Origin: Anaerolineae bacterium
Lineage (GTDB): Bacteria; Chloroflexota; Anaerolineae; Anaerolineales; Villigracilaceae
Assembly: GCA_022616105.1 (NCBI GenBank)
Contig: JAKEFL010000150.1
Location: forward strand, 1 to 34,882
Reading direction: 5' to 3'
Length of the DNA stretch: 34,882 bases
The notes beneath the pieces were generated by a model. That model saw only the letters and a list, made by a program, of their open reading frames with translations. It was not told where the DNA came from and searched no databases. The position numbers were made by a program, and so were the translations under genes. Position 1 is the stretch's first letter, and the number at the start of each line of letters is the position of its first letter. Below are positions 24,574 through 33,240 of the stretch, in pieces.

Positions 24574-27500
24574 GTGGAAACCAAGGGATTGACTGCACTC
24601 CGTATCAGTCTGGCGTCCCCCCAAACGATCATGTCATGGTCATATGGTGAGGTGCTCAAGCCGGAAACGATCAACTACCGCCGCTTGCGCCCCGAAAAGG
24701 ATGGCTTATTTTGTGAAGCTATTTTTGGGCCTCAGCGCGACTGGCAATGTTATTGCGGTAAATACAAGAACCCCCGTTACAAAGGCATCGTCTGCGATAA
24801 GTGCGGCGTGGAAGTGACACGCGCGGCTGTACGCCGTGAGCGTATGGGGCATATTGCTCTGGCTACGCCTGTTGCACATATCTGGTATACGCGGCGCATC
24901 CCATCCTATTTGGGCATGCTGCTCGATATTTCGCGTCGCAACCTCGACCGCGTTCTTTACTTCGCGCAATATATCGTCACTTATGTGGATGAAGAAGCCC
25001 GTAATAAAGCTCTCAAGCGTATTGAAGATGAGATCTCTGTCACAGAGCGCGAGCAGGCTGCGGGTATCAATGCCAAGATCGCAGAGGTCAAAACCAATCG
25101 CGATCACACCTTAGGTAACATCAATCAGAAGCGAGCCAGCCTTGAACAGGGTTATGATGAAGTCATCGCCGAAAAACTAGATCCTGTTATCAAAGAGGGT
25201 CAAAAGCTTGAAAAATTGCTTCAAGGTCAAATGGGCGAACATGCCAAGAAGGCTGTTGTCTTTGAGTTAACCGATGAGAAAATCCTCGATGCGGGCGATA
25301 AAGTTGCCGCCAAGCATCTGACCATGGTGCAGAAGATCGTTCAGAAGAAACTCGAAGCGGTCGAAAACGAATTGAAGGACCAGCGCGCCAAGGAACTTGA
25401 AGACCTCAAAATGGAAGCGGGCAGGGTCAAGGCTGATGCTGATATGAAAATGGAAGCCCTTCGCTCCCAACTTGAGGATCAGGCTTCTGCTTCATCCAAC
25501 CAGTCATCGCGAATGCGGGATGAATTGCTGGAACTGCGCCCCTTCACCTTCATCAGTGAAATTCGTTATCGTGAACTCAAGCAGCGCTGGGGACAGGTCT
25601 TCCGCGCAGATATGGGTGCTGAAGCTTTCTATGATATTCTCGAACGCCTTGACCTGGATAAACTCTCTGTTGAATTGTGGCACGAGGTCCGCACAACCAA
25701 GTCAAAGCAGAAGCGCAAGAAAGCTACGACTCGTTTGAAGGTCGTGGAAGCTTTCCGTCGCTCGGGCAATCGCCCCGAATGGATGATCCTGACTGTTCTT
25801 CCGGTCATCCCACCCGATCTGCGGCCCATGGTGCAGTTGGATGGCGGGCGCTTCGCAACGTCTGACTTGAACGATCTCTATCGCCGTGTGATCAACCGCA
25901 ACAACCGCTTGAAGAGATTGCTCGAACTCGGCGCGCCGGATGTTATCATCCGCAATGAGAAGCGTATGTTGCAGGAAGCTGTTGACAGCCTCATTGACAA
26001 TTCACAGCGCGGAAAAGCCCTCAGCCGACGCGGGCGACGCGAGCTCAAGTCTTTGAGTGACATGCTCAAAGGCAAGAAGGGACGCTTCCGCCGCAACCTG
26101 CTGGGCAAACGCGTGGATTACTCTGGTCGTTCTGTGATCGTAGTAGGTCCGCAGTTGAAACTTTATCAGTGTGGTCTGCCCAAGAGCATGGCGCTTGAGT
26201 TATATCGTCCATTTGTGATTGCACGTCTCGTACAGAATAATTATGCGGCAAATGTGAAGGGAGCGCGTCGCTTGATTGAACGCAACCGTCCGGAAGTTTG
26301 GGAAGCCTTGGAAGGTGTGATCGGTGATCGCCCTGTTTTGCTCAACCGGGCACCCACGTTGCATCGTCTTGGCATTCAGGCATTTGAACCAATCTTAATC
26401 GAGGGTTCAGCCATCCAATTGCATCCACTAGTTACCACTGCGTTCAACGCAGACTTTGACGGCGACCAGATGGCTGTTCACGTTCCGCTCTCACAAAAGG
26501 CTGTGCAGGAGGCGCGTGATCTCATGCTCGCTTCAAAGAACCTGCTCAAGCCCGCGGACGGTGAGCCGATCATCTCGCCTTCGAAGGATATGGTGCTCGG
26601 CGTCTATTACCTGACAATGGCGCAAAAAGCGAATCACAAAGGTGATGGACGTGCCTTTGCAGATATAGACGAAGTTGAAATGGCTTATATGCTTGATCAG
26701 GTGGAAGTCCACTCTGAGGTCAAGCTGCGTGCGAAGACCTGGTATAACGATAAGGGTGATCGCCTGTCCGAATCTGAAACTCGTGTCATCGATACGACTG
26801 TTGGGCGTGTGCTTTTCAATCGTATTCTGCCTGACGAAGTTCAATTTGTTAACGAAAAACTGGACAAAGGCGGCGTAAAAGACCTGATCGCCGATGTCTA
26901 TGAATTATGCGGCCAGGAAAAGACCACTGAAGTAGCAGACAAAATCAAAACGCTTGGCTTTGAATATGCCATGAAATCAGGCACCACACTCGCAGTGGCA
27001 GACATCTCCATTCCACCGGAACGTAAGGGCATTATTGATGAAGCCCTCAAGCAGGTGGAATTGGTGCAGCGCGACTTCCGTCGCGGTCTGTTGACCGAGC
27101 AGGAAAAGAACGAACGTGAGATCGAGATCTGGCAGGGCACAACCGAACGCGTGGCAGATGCGGTAAAGAAACATATGGATCCGGATGGCAATCTCTCCAC
27201 AATGGCATCCTCAGGCGCGACCAAAGGTGGTTTCTCGACCATTTCGCAGTTGGCTGGGATGCGTGGACTCATGGCTGACCCGTCTGGGCGCATCATACCA
27301 ATGCCGATCCGCTCAAACTTCCGCGAAGGACTTACCGCGCAGGAATACTTCATTTCAACACACGGCGCGCGCAAAGGTCTTGCGGATACCGCGCTGCGTA
27401 CAGCGGACGCCGGCTATCTGACGCGCCGCCTCGTCGATATCGCGCAGGATATCATCATCAACGAACACGATTGTGGTACACACGATGGCGTGTGGATCCG

Positions 27501-28821
27501 CAAGCGTGATGATGTTGCCGGTCAGTCATTGAGCAGCCGTCTTTACAGCCGTTTGCTGGCTGAAAACGTCATTGACCCAAAGACTGGCGAAGTCATCGGT
27601 GAGTACAACGATATCATCAACCAGGAATTGGCTCGCAAGATCGCAGCCGCGGGTGTTGAAGAAATCAAGGTCAGGTCTGCGCTTACCTGCGAATTGCAGC
27701 ATGGCATTTGTTCCAAGTGTTACGGTCTCGATCTGGGACGTGGCGCAATGGTGGACCTCGGATCTGCAGTCGGTATTGTAGCCGCGCAATCTATTGGTGA
27801 GCCTGGCACGCAGTTAACGCTCCGCACCTTCCACACTGGTGGTGTTGCCGCTAGTGGTGCAGATATCACAACCGGCCTCCCGCGCGTAGAAGAACTTTTC
27901 GAAGCGCGCAAACAGCCAAAAGGTGAAGCGGTTGTCGCCGAGATCAGCGGCACCGTTCGGGTCAACCAATCAGAAAAATATGCTGACTTGCGCGAGCTAA
28001 CCATCGAACATAGCGAACTCGTCAGTGATGAATACAGCATCCCTGAGGACTGGAAGTTCGCGGTCAAGGATGAGGCGGAGGTCAAGGCTGGTGATGTGCT
28101 GGCAACCCAGGGCGACGCGAAGATCGTTGCCCAACATGGCGGCCGCGTCCGCGTTGAGAAGAAGGAACGGAAGGTCATTGTCTCCTATGATCAGCGTGAA
28201 GAAGTCTCCTATGAGATCCCGACCACGTCCCGTCTTCTGGTCAAGAACAATGAAAAGATCGAAGCAGGGCAGCCGCTCACAGAAGGCTCGCTCAACCCAC
28301 ATCGAGTGTTGAAGATCCAGGGACGTGAAGCCTGCCAGATGTATCTGATGACCGAAGTGCAAAAAGTGTATCGCTCGCAAGGGCAGAATATTCACGATAA
28401 GCACTTTGAAGTCATCATCCGCAAGATGATGAGCAAAATTCAGGTCACCCGCCCTGGCGATACCAAGTTCCTGCCCGGCGATGCAGTGGATCGTCTTGAG
28501 CTTCGCAAGGTCAACGAACAATTGCTTGCTGAAGGCAAACAGCCCGCTAAATTCTCTGAGGTTCTGCTCGGCGTTACCAAGGCATCCCTCAGCACCGATT
28601 CGTTCCTCTCTGCATCCTCCTTCCAGCACACGATCAAGGTGTTGGCGGGCGCGGCCATCGGTTCCACGACCGACCCGCTCTACGGCTTGAAAGAGAACGT
28701 GATCATCGGCAAACTCATTCCGGCTGGTACGGGCTTTATACACGGCCGCTTCGCAAACGAGGAAGGCAATGGCAATTCCTCGCAGTGGACGGAAATTTCA
28801 GACGCAACTGCGGCTGACTAA
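24574..28821 (+). CDS. rpoC: DNA-directed RNA polymerase subunit beta'
   Basis: GTG start with SD aggagag; Zn finger CYCGKYKNPRYKGIVCDKCGVEVT, catalytic NADFDGDQMAVHVPLS, CELQHGICSKCYG. Confidence 0.98.
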   Translation: METKGLTALRISLASPQTIMSWSYGEVLKPETINYRRLRPEKDGLFCEAIFGPQRDWQCYCGKYKNPRYKGIVCDKCGVEVTRAAVRRERMGHIALATPVAHIWYTRRIPSYLGMLLDISRRNLDRVLYFAQYIVTYVDEEARNKALKRIEDEISVTEREQAAGINAKIAEVKTNRDHTLGNINQKRASLEQGYDEVIAEKLDPVIKEGQKLEKLLQGQMGEHAKKAVVFELTDEKILDAGDKVAAKHLTMVQKIVQKKLEAVENELKDQRAKELEDLKMEAGRVKADADMKMEALRSQLEDQASASSNQSSRMRDELLELRPFTFISEIRYRELKQRWGQVFRADMGAEAFYDILERLDLDKLSVELWHEVRTTKSKQKRKKATTRLKVVEAFRRSGNRPEWMILTVLPVIPPDLRPMVQLDGGRFATSDLNDLYRRVINRNNRLKRLLELGAPDVIIRNEKRMLQEAVDSLIDNSQRGKALSRRGRRELKSLSDMLKGKKGRFRRNLLGKRVDYSGRSVIVVGPQLKLYQCGLPKSMALELYRPFVIARLVQNNYAANVKGARRLIERNRPEVWEALEGVIGDRPVLLNRAPTLHRLGIQAFEPILIEGSAIQLHPLVTTAFNADFDGDQMAVHVPLSQKAVQEARDLMLASKNLLKPADGEPIISPSKDMVLGVYYLTMAQKANHKGDGRAFADIDEVEMAYMLDQVEVHSEVKLRAKTWYNDKGDRLSESETRVIDTTVGRVLFNRILPDEVQFVNEKLDKGGVKDLIADVYELCGQEKTTEVADKIKTLGFEYAMKSGTTLAVADISIPPERKGIIDEALKQVELVQRDFRRGLLTEQEKNEREIEIWQGTTERVADAVKKHMDPDGNLSTMASSGATKGGFSTISQLAGMRGLMADPSGRIIPMPIRSNFREGLTAQEYFISTHGARKGLADTALRTADAGYLTRRLVDIAQDIIINEHDCGTHDGVWIRKRDDVAGQSLSSRLYSRLLAENVIDPKTGEVIGEYNDIINQELARKIAAAGVEEIKVRSALTCELQHGICSKCYGLDLGRGAMVDLGSAVGIVAAQSIGEPGTQLTLRTFHTGGVAASGADITTGLPRVEELFEARKQPKGEAVVAEISGTVRVNQSEKYADLRELTIEHSELVSDEYSIPEDWKFAVKDEAEVKAGDVLATQGDAKIVAQHGGRVRVEKKERKVIVSYDQREEVSYEIPTTSRLLVKNNEKIEAGQPLTEGSLNPHRVLKIQGREACQMYLMTEVQKVYRSQGQNIHDKHFEVIIRKMMSKIQVTRPGDTKFLPGDAVDRLELRKVNEQLLAEGKQPAKFSEVLLGVTKASLSTDSFLSASSFQHTIKVLAGAAIGSTTDPLYGLKENVIIGKLIPAGTGFIHGRFANEEGNGNSSQWTEISDATAAD

Positions 28822-28832
28822 AAAGATTTCGC

Positions 28833-28866
28833 TCGGGGCAGGTCTGAGACCTGCCCCGAACTTTTT
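28833..28866 (+). terminator. Intrinsic terminator of rpoC
   Basis: tcggggcaggt-ctgag-acctgccccga followed by actttttatg. Confidence 0.88.
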
Positions 28867-29748
28867 ATGACGTACCCACGGATTTCAAAAAAACCAGAGG
28901 GACAACCGACTCGCGGGAAGACTGCTTCGAATCGACTCCGCCGCGTCGACAACTTCATCCTGCTCTATGAGCCCTCGCTTCTCACACGGACTGATGGCTT
29001 GTTCGCCGATTCGATGTTCGTTGACCTGGGCTACGGCTTCGACGCGCGGACCACGCTCGAGAGCGCGACGCGTTTCAGGCGCGTGAATCCTGATTTGCGG
29101 GTATTGGGCGTTGACATAGATAAAGAACGTGTGGAAACTGCATTGCCTTTTACAAATGAAAAGACCTTTTTTCGTCTGGGCGGATTCAATCTGCCATTGC
29201 AGGAAGGTGAGCACGTCCGCTTGATTCGTGCATTCAACGTTTTGCGCCAATACGAAGAAAAAGATTTTGTGCCTGCCTATGATAGACTTGCTCAACATGT
29301 TCTCCCCGGTGGATTGATGATCGAAGGGACATCGAATCCGTTTGGGAGCATTTGGGTTGCGAATGTGATAAGAAGGACTTTGGAGTCTGACAGCTTGCTG
29401 TCAGGAAACCAGAAGCAAGCTTCTGGACTCCAAAATTGGAGAATTGAGGCATTAGTCTTCAGCACGAATTTCCGAACAGGATTTGATGTGGAAGAATTTC
29501 AAACAATTCTGCCAAAAAACCTGATCCACCATGTGGTAAAAGGCGAACCGATTTACGATTTCTTTGAAGCGTGGAAGCAATGCGCTGCGGAGACGTCTCC
29601 GATGAAAACTTACGGCACAAGGCAATGGTTTATTGCTGCCGCTGAACGAATGGCAGAGCAAGGATATGCTGTTGCATCCCAGCGGAAATGGCTGTCAAAA
29701 GGATTCTTAATCTGGAAGTTGAATGACAGGAACAAATTCCAGGAATGA
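28867..29748 (+). CDS. Class I SAM-dependent methyltransferase-like protein
   Basis: MFVDLGYGFDARTTLESATRFRRVNPDLRVLGVDIDKERV, HVLPGGLMIEGTSNPFG. Confidence 0.72.
   Translation: MTYPRISKKPEGQPTRGKTASNRLRRVDNFILLYEPSLLTRTDGLFADSMFVDLGYGFDARTTLESATRFRRVNPDLRVLGVDIDKERVETALPFTNEKTFFRLGGFNLPLQEGEHVRLIRAFNVLRQYEEKDFVPAYDRLAQHVLPGGLMIEGTSNPFGSIWVANVIRRTLESDSLLSGNQKQASGLQNWRIEALVFSTNFRTGFDVEEFQTILPKNLIHHVVKGEPIYDFFEAWKQCAAETSPMKTYGTRQWFIAAAERMAEQGYAVASQRKWLSKGFLIWKLNDRNKFQE
29379..29434. repeat. Three-way-junction palindromic element inside the methyltransferase ORF
   Basis: tttggagt[ctgacag-cttg-ctgtcag]gaaa[ccagaag-caag-cttctgg]actccaaa; outer 8-bp stem plus two 7-bp hairpins. Confidence 0.92.
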
Positions 29749-29817
29749 AGCGTCGTCCTGTGAAGATGACCCCGTTTTGGGCATCATGATTTCAGTTGTT
29801 GACCGAAAGGAGGAGAC

Positions 29818-30696
29818 ATGCTGAAGTCCAACCCGATCCTTTTATTGGCTGCTGTCTTGTTGATCGTGTCGCTCGCTTGTGTTTTGCCCAGCACTGTTAC
29901 ACCAGATCCAAATTTTATTAACACGGCCATTGCGCAGACCATCGCCGCGGGTGTGACCCAAGCCGCCCTGTCAGACGTACCCATCATCCTGGAATCCCCG
30001 ACTGTTGTACAAACGTTTACACCGGAATTGCCAACTGCTGCGCAAACGCCAACAGAAACCCTAACACCGACGCCTGTTTTTACGTTCACCCCGCTCGTGC
30101 CATTCATCAGTGTTGCTGTGGCTACAAACTGCCGCGTGGGTCCCGGCAGGCAATATGACAGGGTAGGCGCATTGCTGGTAGGCGAGCTCGCCGAAGTATA
30201 TGGCCGCGATCCCACTGGGGCTTACTGGTATATCCGCAACCCGGATTCGAGTCCGGAATTCTGCTGGTTGTGGGGTGAGTATGCCACTCTGGTGGGAAAT
30301 ATCGCCATCCTTCCGGTTTATACGCCTCCACCAACACCCACGCCAGCGCCTGATTTTAAAGCAATTTATGTTGGCAAGGATACCTGTACAGGTTGGTGGG
30401 TGGAGTTCGAGCTGGAAAATACCGGTGGAATATCCTTCAAATCCATTTCTCTCACTGTGAGAGATACGGCAACAAATACCATCCTTTCAATGTACGCGGA
30501 CGGTTTTACAGATAGAGACGGTTGTCCCGATTCGGTGACAAGAGATAACCTGAATCCCGGCGCTGTCCGCACAGTGAGCTCGCCCGCCTTTGCATATGAC
30601 CCGGCTGGGCATAGCATTCGCGCCACGATCACTTTATGTTCAAACACTGGGCAAACAGGGATATGTGTATCGAAGGTGATCAATTTCACTGCATAA
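29818..30696 (+). CDS. Lipoprotein with Thr/Pro-rich linker and SH3b-like domain
   Basis: Signal LLIVSLACVLPS; TPTETLTPTPVFTFTP linker; NCRVGPGRQYDRVGALLVGELAEVYGRD. Confidence 0.8.
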   Translation: MLKSNPILLLAAVLLIVSLACVLPSTVTPDPNFINTAIAQTIAAGVTQAALSDVPIILESPTVVQTFTPELPTAAQTPTETLTPTPVFTFTPLVPFISVAVATNCRVGPGRQYDRVGALLVGELAEVYGRDPTGAYWYIRNPDSSPEFCWLWGEYATLVGNIAILPVYTPPPTPTPAPDFKAIYVGKDTCTGWWVEFELENTGGISFKSISLTVRDTATNTILSMYADGFTDRDGCPDSVTRDNLNPGAVRTVSSPAFAYDPAGHSIRATITLCSNTGQTGICVSKVINFTA

Positions 30697-30702
30697 AACG
30701 AA

Positions 30703-30727
30703 AAGGGCAGGCTGTGAGCCTGCCCTT
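30703..30727. terminator. Bidirectional intrinsic terminator
   Basis: aagggcaggct-gtg-agcctgccctt followed by cgtcttt, between convergent genes. Confidence 0.85.
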
Positions 30728-30732
30728 CGTCT

Positions 30733-31893
30733 TTAATCAACAGCAAGAATTAGATCGTTGACCTCGTATCCCTCCACCGTTTCATTGCGAATGATGCTGG
30801 GCCCGCTTTCGATGCGAAGGCCCGGGACTTGCAAGATTTTATTGATGAAAACGTCTGTCTCTGCCAGGGCGAGATGTTCGCCCGCGCAGCGATGTGGACC
30901 TGAACCAAATCCTATCAGGGAGCGATAGATTCCCTTTTCCAATTTGCGATGTCCATGAAGTTGCGTTGGTGACTCGCGCACAGCCTTCGAATCTACATTG
31001 ACATCATAGACATGAAACGTGATTTTTTCACCTTCAGGAATGGTGACTTCCTTCTCATCACTCATCACAGTGACTGGCTCGTGCGTTCTGCGATACAGCT
31101 TTCCGATCACAGGTTCGAGGCGCAGGATCTCATTCAAGGCTTCATAGCGCGCGCTAGTATTATCTGAGGTCATGATTTTGTGGAACTTTTCGTCTCTCAT
31201 ACAGTGCAGCAAAACAATGCAAATGAATTCCTGGGTGGTGGCCATCCCCGCCGCAGCGTAGACAACACATTCTACCCAGATATCAAGCGGACGTTTCCCT
31301 TTTGAAAGCATATAAGACACAACATCGTTTTGAGGAGACTTGCGCCTGCGTGAAATGGCCGGCATCACATCGGCAAGTAGAAATGCGAAGCGGCGATAAT
31401 GTCCCTGCAGGATCTGAAGCTTTTGGGTAATAGGATTGCTTGAAAGTGGAGGGGAGTGGAGCATGTCATCCAGGCGGCGGATCATTCCTTTTGTAGGTTT
31501 CAAACCAATCACAGCCGATGCGACCACTGTTGCCATGCGTCTGCTCAATTCCCTGAGGTTCGCACACTTCTTTGATTGTAACTCAGTCATGATCTCATCT
31601 GCTGTTCTCTCGATGAGCGGCATATGCGATTGCTGAACTGTAGTAGGACTAAAGAATTTGGCAATCGCAGCGCGGGACTGCCGATGAGGCTCGCCGTGCT
31701 GATAAAGCACCGCGTCAAAACCGGACTTGCGAAGATCTTCCGCGTTAAATCCTTCCTGGATCAGTTCCTCCTTTAAGATGTCGCGGGCTTCTGTATAACC
31801 GCGCACATGCCAGGTTCCAGTAGAGTCCCTTTCGATGCGGGGGTCGGTTTTGTAGGGGGCAGGAACCGTTCGTGAATCATTTTCCAAAGACAT
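30733..31893 (-). CDS. Cytochrome P450
   Basis: Heme-binding loop FGSGPHRCAGEHLALAE, I-helix-like AAAGMATTQEF, YEALNEILRLEPVIGKLYRRT (ExxR). Confidence 0.93.
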   Translation of the reverse strand: MSLENDSRTVPAPYKTDPRIERDSTGTWHVRGYTEARDILKEELIQEGFNAEDLRKSGFDAVLYQHGEPHRQSRAAIAKFFSPTTVQQSHMPLIERTADEIMTELQSKKCANLRELSRRMATVVASAVIGLKPTKGMIRRLDDMLHSPPLSSNPITQKLQILQGHYRRFAFLLADVMPAISRRRKSPQNDVVSYMLSKGKRPLDIWVECVVYAAAGMATTQEFICIVLLHCMRDEKFHKIMTSDNTSARYEALNEILRLEPVIGKLYRRTHEPVTVMSDEKEVTIPEGEKITFHVYDVNVDSKAVRESPTQLHGHRKLEKGIYRSLIGFGSGPHRCAGEHLALAETDVFINKILQVPGLRIESGPSIIRNETVEGYEVNDLILAVD

Positions 31894-31925
31894 TTAGATA
31901 TCTCTCCTAGTTTTAAATATCGCCT

Positions 31926-32024
31926 ATTATAGTCATAATTACGGAGTGCCGCGCATGTTTCACATGCGTATCTAAACTTGAACTTTGAGTTTTACGGAGT
32001 GCTACATAATTATGTAAACTTGAA
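31926..32024 (-). promoter_or_regulatory. Putative P450 promoter/operator with two tandem units
   Basis: Minus-strand TATAAT at 31926-31931; ttacggagtgc at 31939 and 31992; aaacttgaa at 31974 and 32016; central palindromes cgcatgt-ttc-acatgcg and tacataattatgta. Confidence 0.65.
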
Positions 32025-32100
32025 GTCTAGATTTTGGCTTACAAAGCAATTCAAAAGTCTACTTATTGATGAGACAAACAGTAAATAAAATTCGGTTCTC

Positions 32101-32129
32101 TTGACGGTATTCCCCTTTCGCCATAAGAT
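32101..32129 (+). promoter_or_regulatory. Promoter of the second lipoprotein
   Basis: TTGACG-17 nt-TAAGAT. Confidence 0.75.
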
Positions 32130-32148
32130 TATTCCGCCAAGAGGAGAC

Positions 32149-32997
32149 ATGCGCACAACCGTTTTCCAGCTTTTTTGTTTACTGACAACCGCGGTATTGG
32201 TCGTTTCAGCCTGCAACCTGCCCAGCAGCAACGCCACTTCCGAAATTGCACCACAGACAGAGCAATCCACCGCAAATGCCACAGTAACTATTGAATTGAC
32301 AGCCACACAAACTCAAGTAGTGCCTACCGAAACAGTAACGGTGACAGCCACCGAAACGCCGCTTCCAGAACCAAGCGCTACTGCCACCATTGAAGTTCCA
32401 GTCGCCGAGGTAGTGCGCGAGAGCAACTGCCGCATTGGCCCCGCTGGGAATTATGATCTGGTAGCCACCTACCAGCCCGGGCAGATGCTCGAAATCGTCG
32501 CCAAAGACCTGGGAGCAGGTTACTGGTTTGTCAGAAACTCCGAAAAGCCCGAAGAGCAATGCTATCTGTTGGCGCAGAACATCACCATCAGTGGAGATAC
32601 ATCGGCTTTGCCAAAATTCACCCCGCGGCCTTCGCCTACCGCAGCCCCGTATTTCAACGTCGACTTCAAAAAAATTGACACCTGCGAGGGAGAGGATTTT
32701 GCCCTTTTTGACGTCGAGAATGTTGGCAGCGTCCCGTTTCGTTCGTACTATATCAAAGTAACAGACCAGAAGGTCAGCAAATCGGTCGAACAGGTGCTCA
32801 ACGCCTTTGATTTGCGCGTCCGCTGTGTCCTGGCTAAAAATATTGCCCCACTCAATCCTGGTGAAGCTGGTTATGTTTACAGCCCGCAATTCAAATGGGC
32901 GGCGACTGGGAATAAGTTACGAGCCGTCATTATGCTTTGCACTGAAAAGGATCTGAAAGGTACTTGCGTCACGCAGAGCCTGGACATGAATCCATAG
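32149..32997 (+). CDS. Lipoprotein with SH3b-like domain, paralogous to 29818-30696
   Basis: MRTTVFQLFCLLTTAVLVVSACNLPSS lipobox; ESNCRIGPAGNYDLVATYQPGQMLEIVAKD; start 32149 with SD gaggag. Confidence 0.82.
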   Translation: MRTTVFQLFCLLTTAVLVVSACNLPSSNATSEIAPQTEQSTANATVTIELTATQTQVVPTETVTVTATETPLPEPSATATIEVPVAEVVRESNCRIGPAGNYDLVATYQPGQMLEIVAKDLGAGYWFVRNSEKPEEQCYLLAQNITISGDTSALPKFTPRPSPTAAPYFNVDFKKIDTCEGEDFALFDVENVGSVPFRSYYIKVTDQKVSKSVEQVLNAFDLRVRCVLAKNIAPLNPGEAGYVYSPQFKWAATGNKLRAVIMLCTEKDLKGTCVTQSLDMNP

Positions 32998-33014
32998 AAT
33001 AACCAACGTTACTT

Positions 33015-33066
33015 ATGATCCTGCCTCTTTCGTTCTCATAAAGAAAGACGAAAGAGGCAGGATCAT
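33015..33066. terminator. Long hairpin, terminator-like
   Basis: atgatcctgcctctttcgt (33015-33033) / acgaaagaggcaggatcat (33048-33066), 19-bp perfect stem. Confidence 0.7.
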
Positions 33067-33076
33067 TTAAGGGCAC

Positions 33077-33105
33077 TTGACGGCTTCCCTCTTTCGCCGT
33101 AAGAT
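33077..33105 (+). promoter_or_regulatory. Promoter of gyrA
   Basis: TTGACG-17 nt-TAAGAT; spacer closely similar to that at 32101-32129. Confidence 0.78.
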
Positions 33106-33240
33106 TATCCTACTATATAGAACATTAATTCACACAATGAAGCTTCGCCGTGAAGATTCACTTTTTCCTACGGGGAAACTGCCTTTCACTTTCAATCTTC
33201 ACGTCCTTAAGATTCTTTGGTGGATGGAAAAGGATTTCAC

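Noticed and set aside
27997-28743. 248-aa minus-strand ORF opposite rpoC
   Set aside because: Antisense to a highly conserved coding sequence with no recognisable motif; an ORF shadow.
32206-32889. 227-aa minus-strand ORF opposite the second lipoprotein
   Set aside because: Antisense shadow; the plus strand has signal peptide, SD and promoter.
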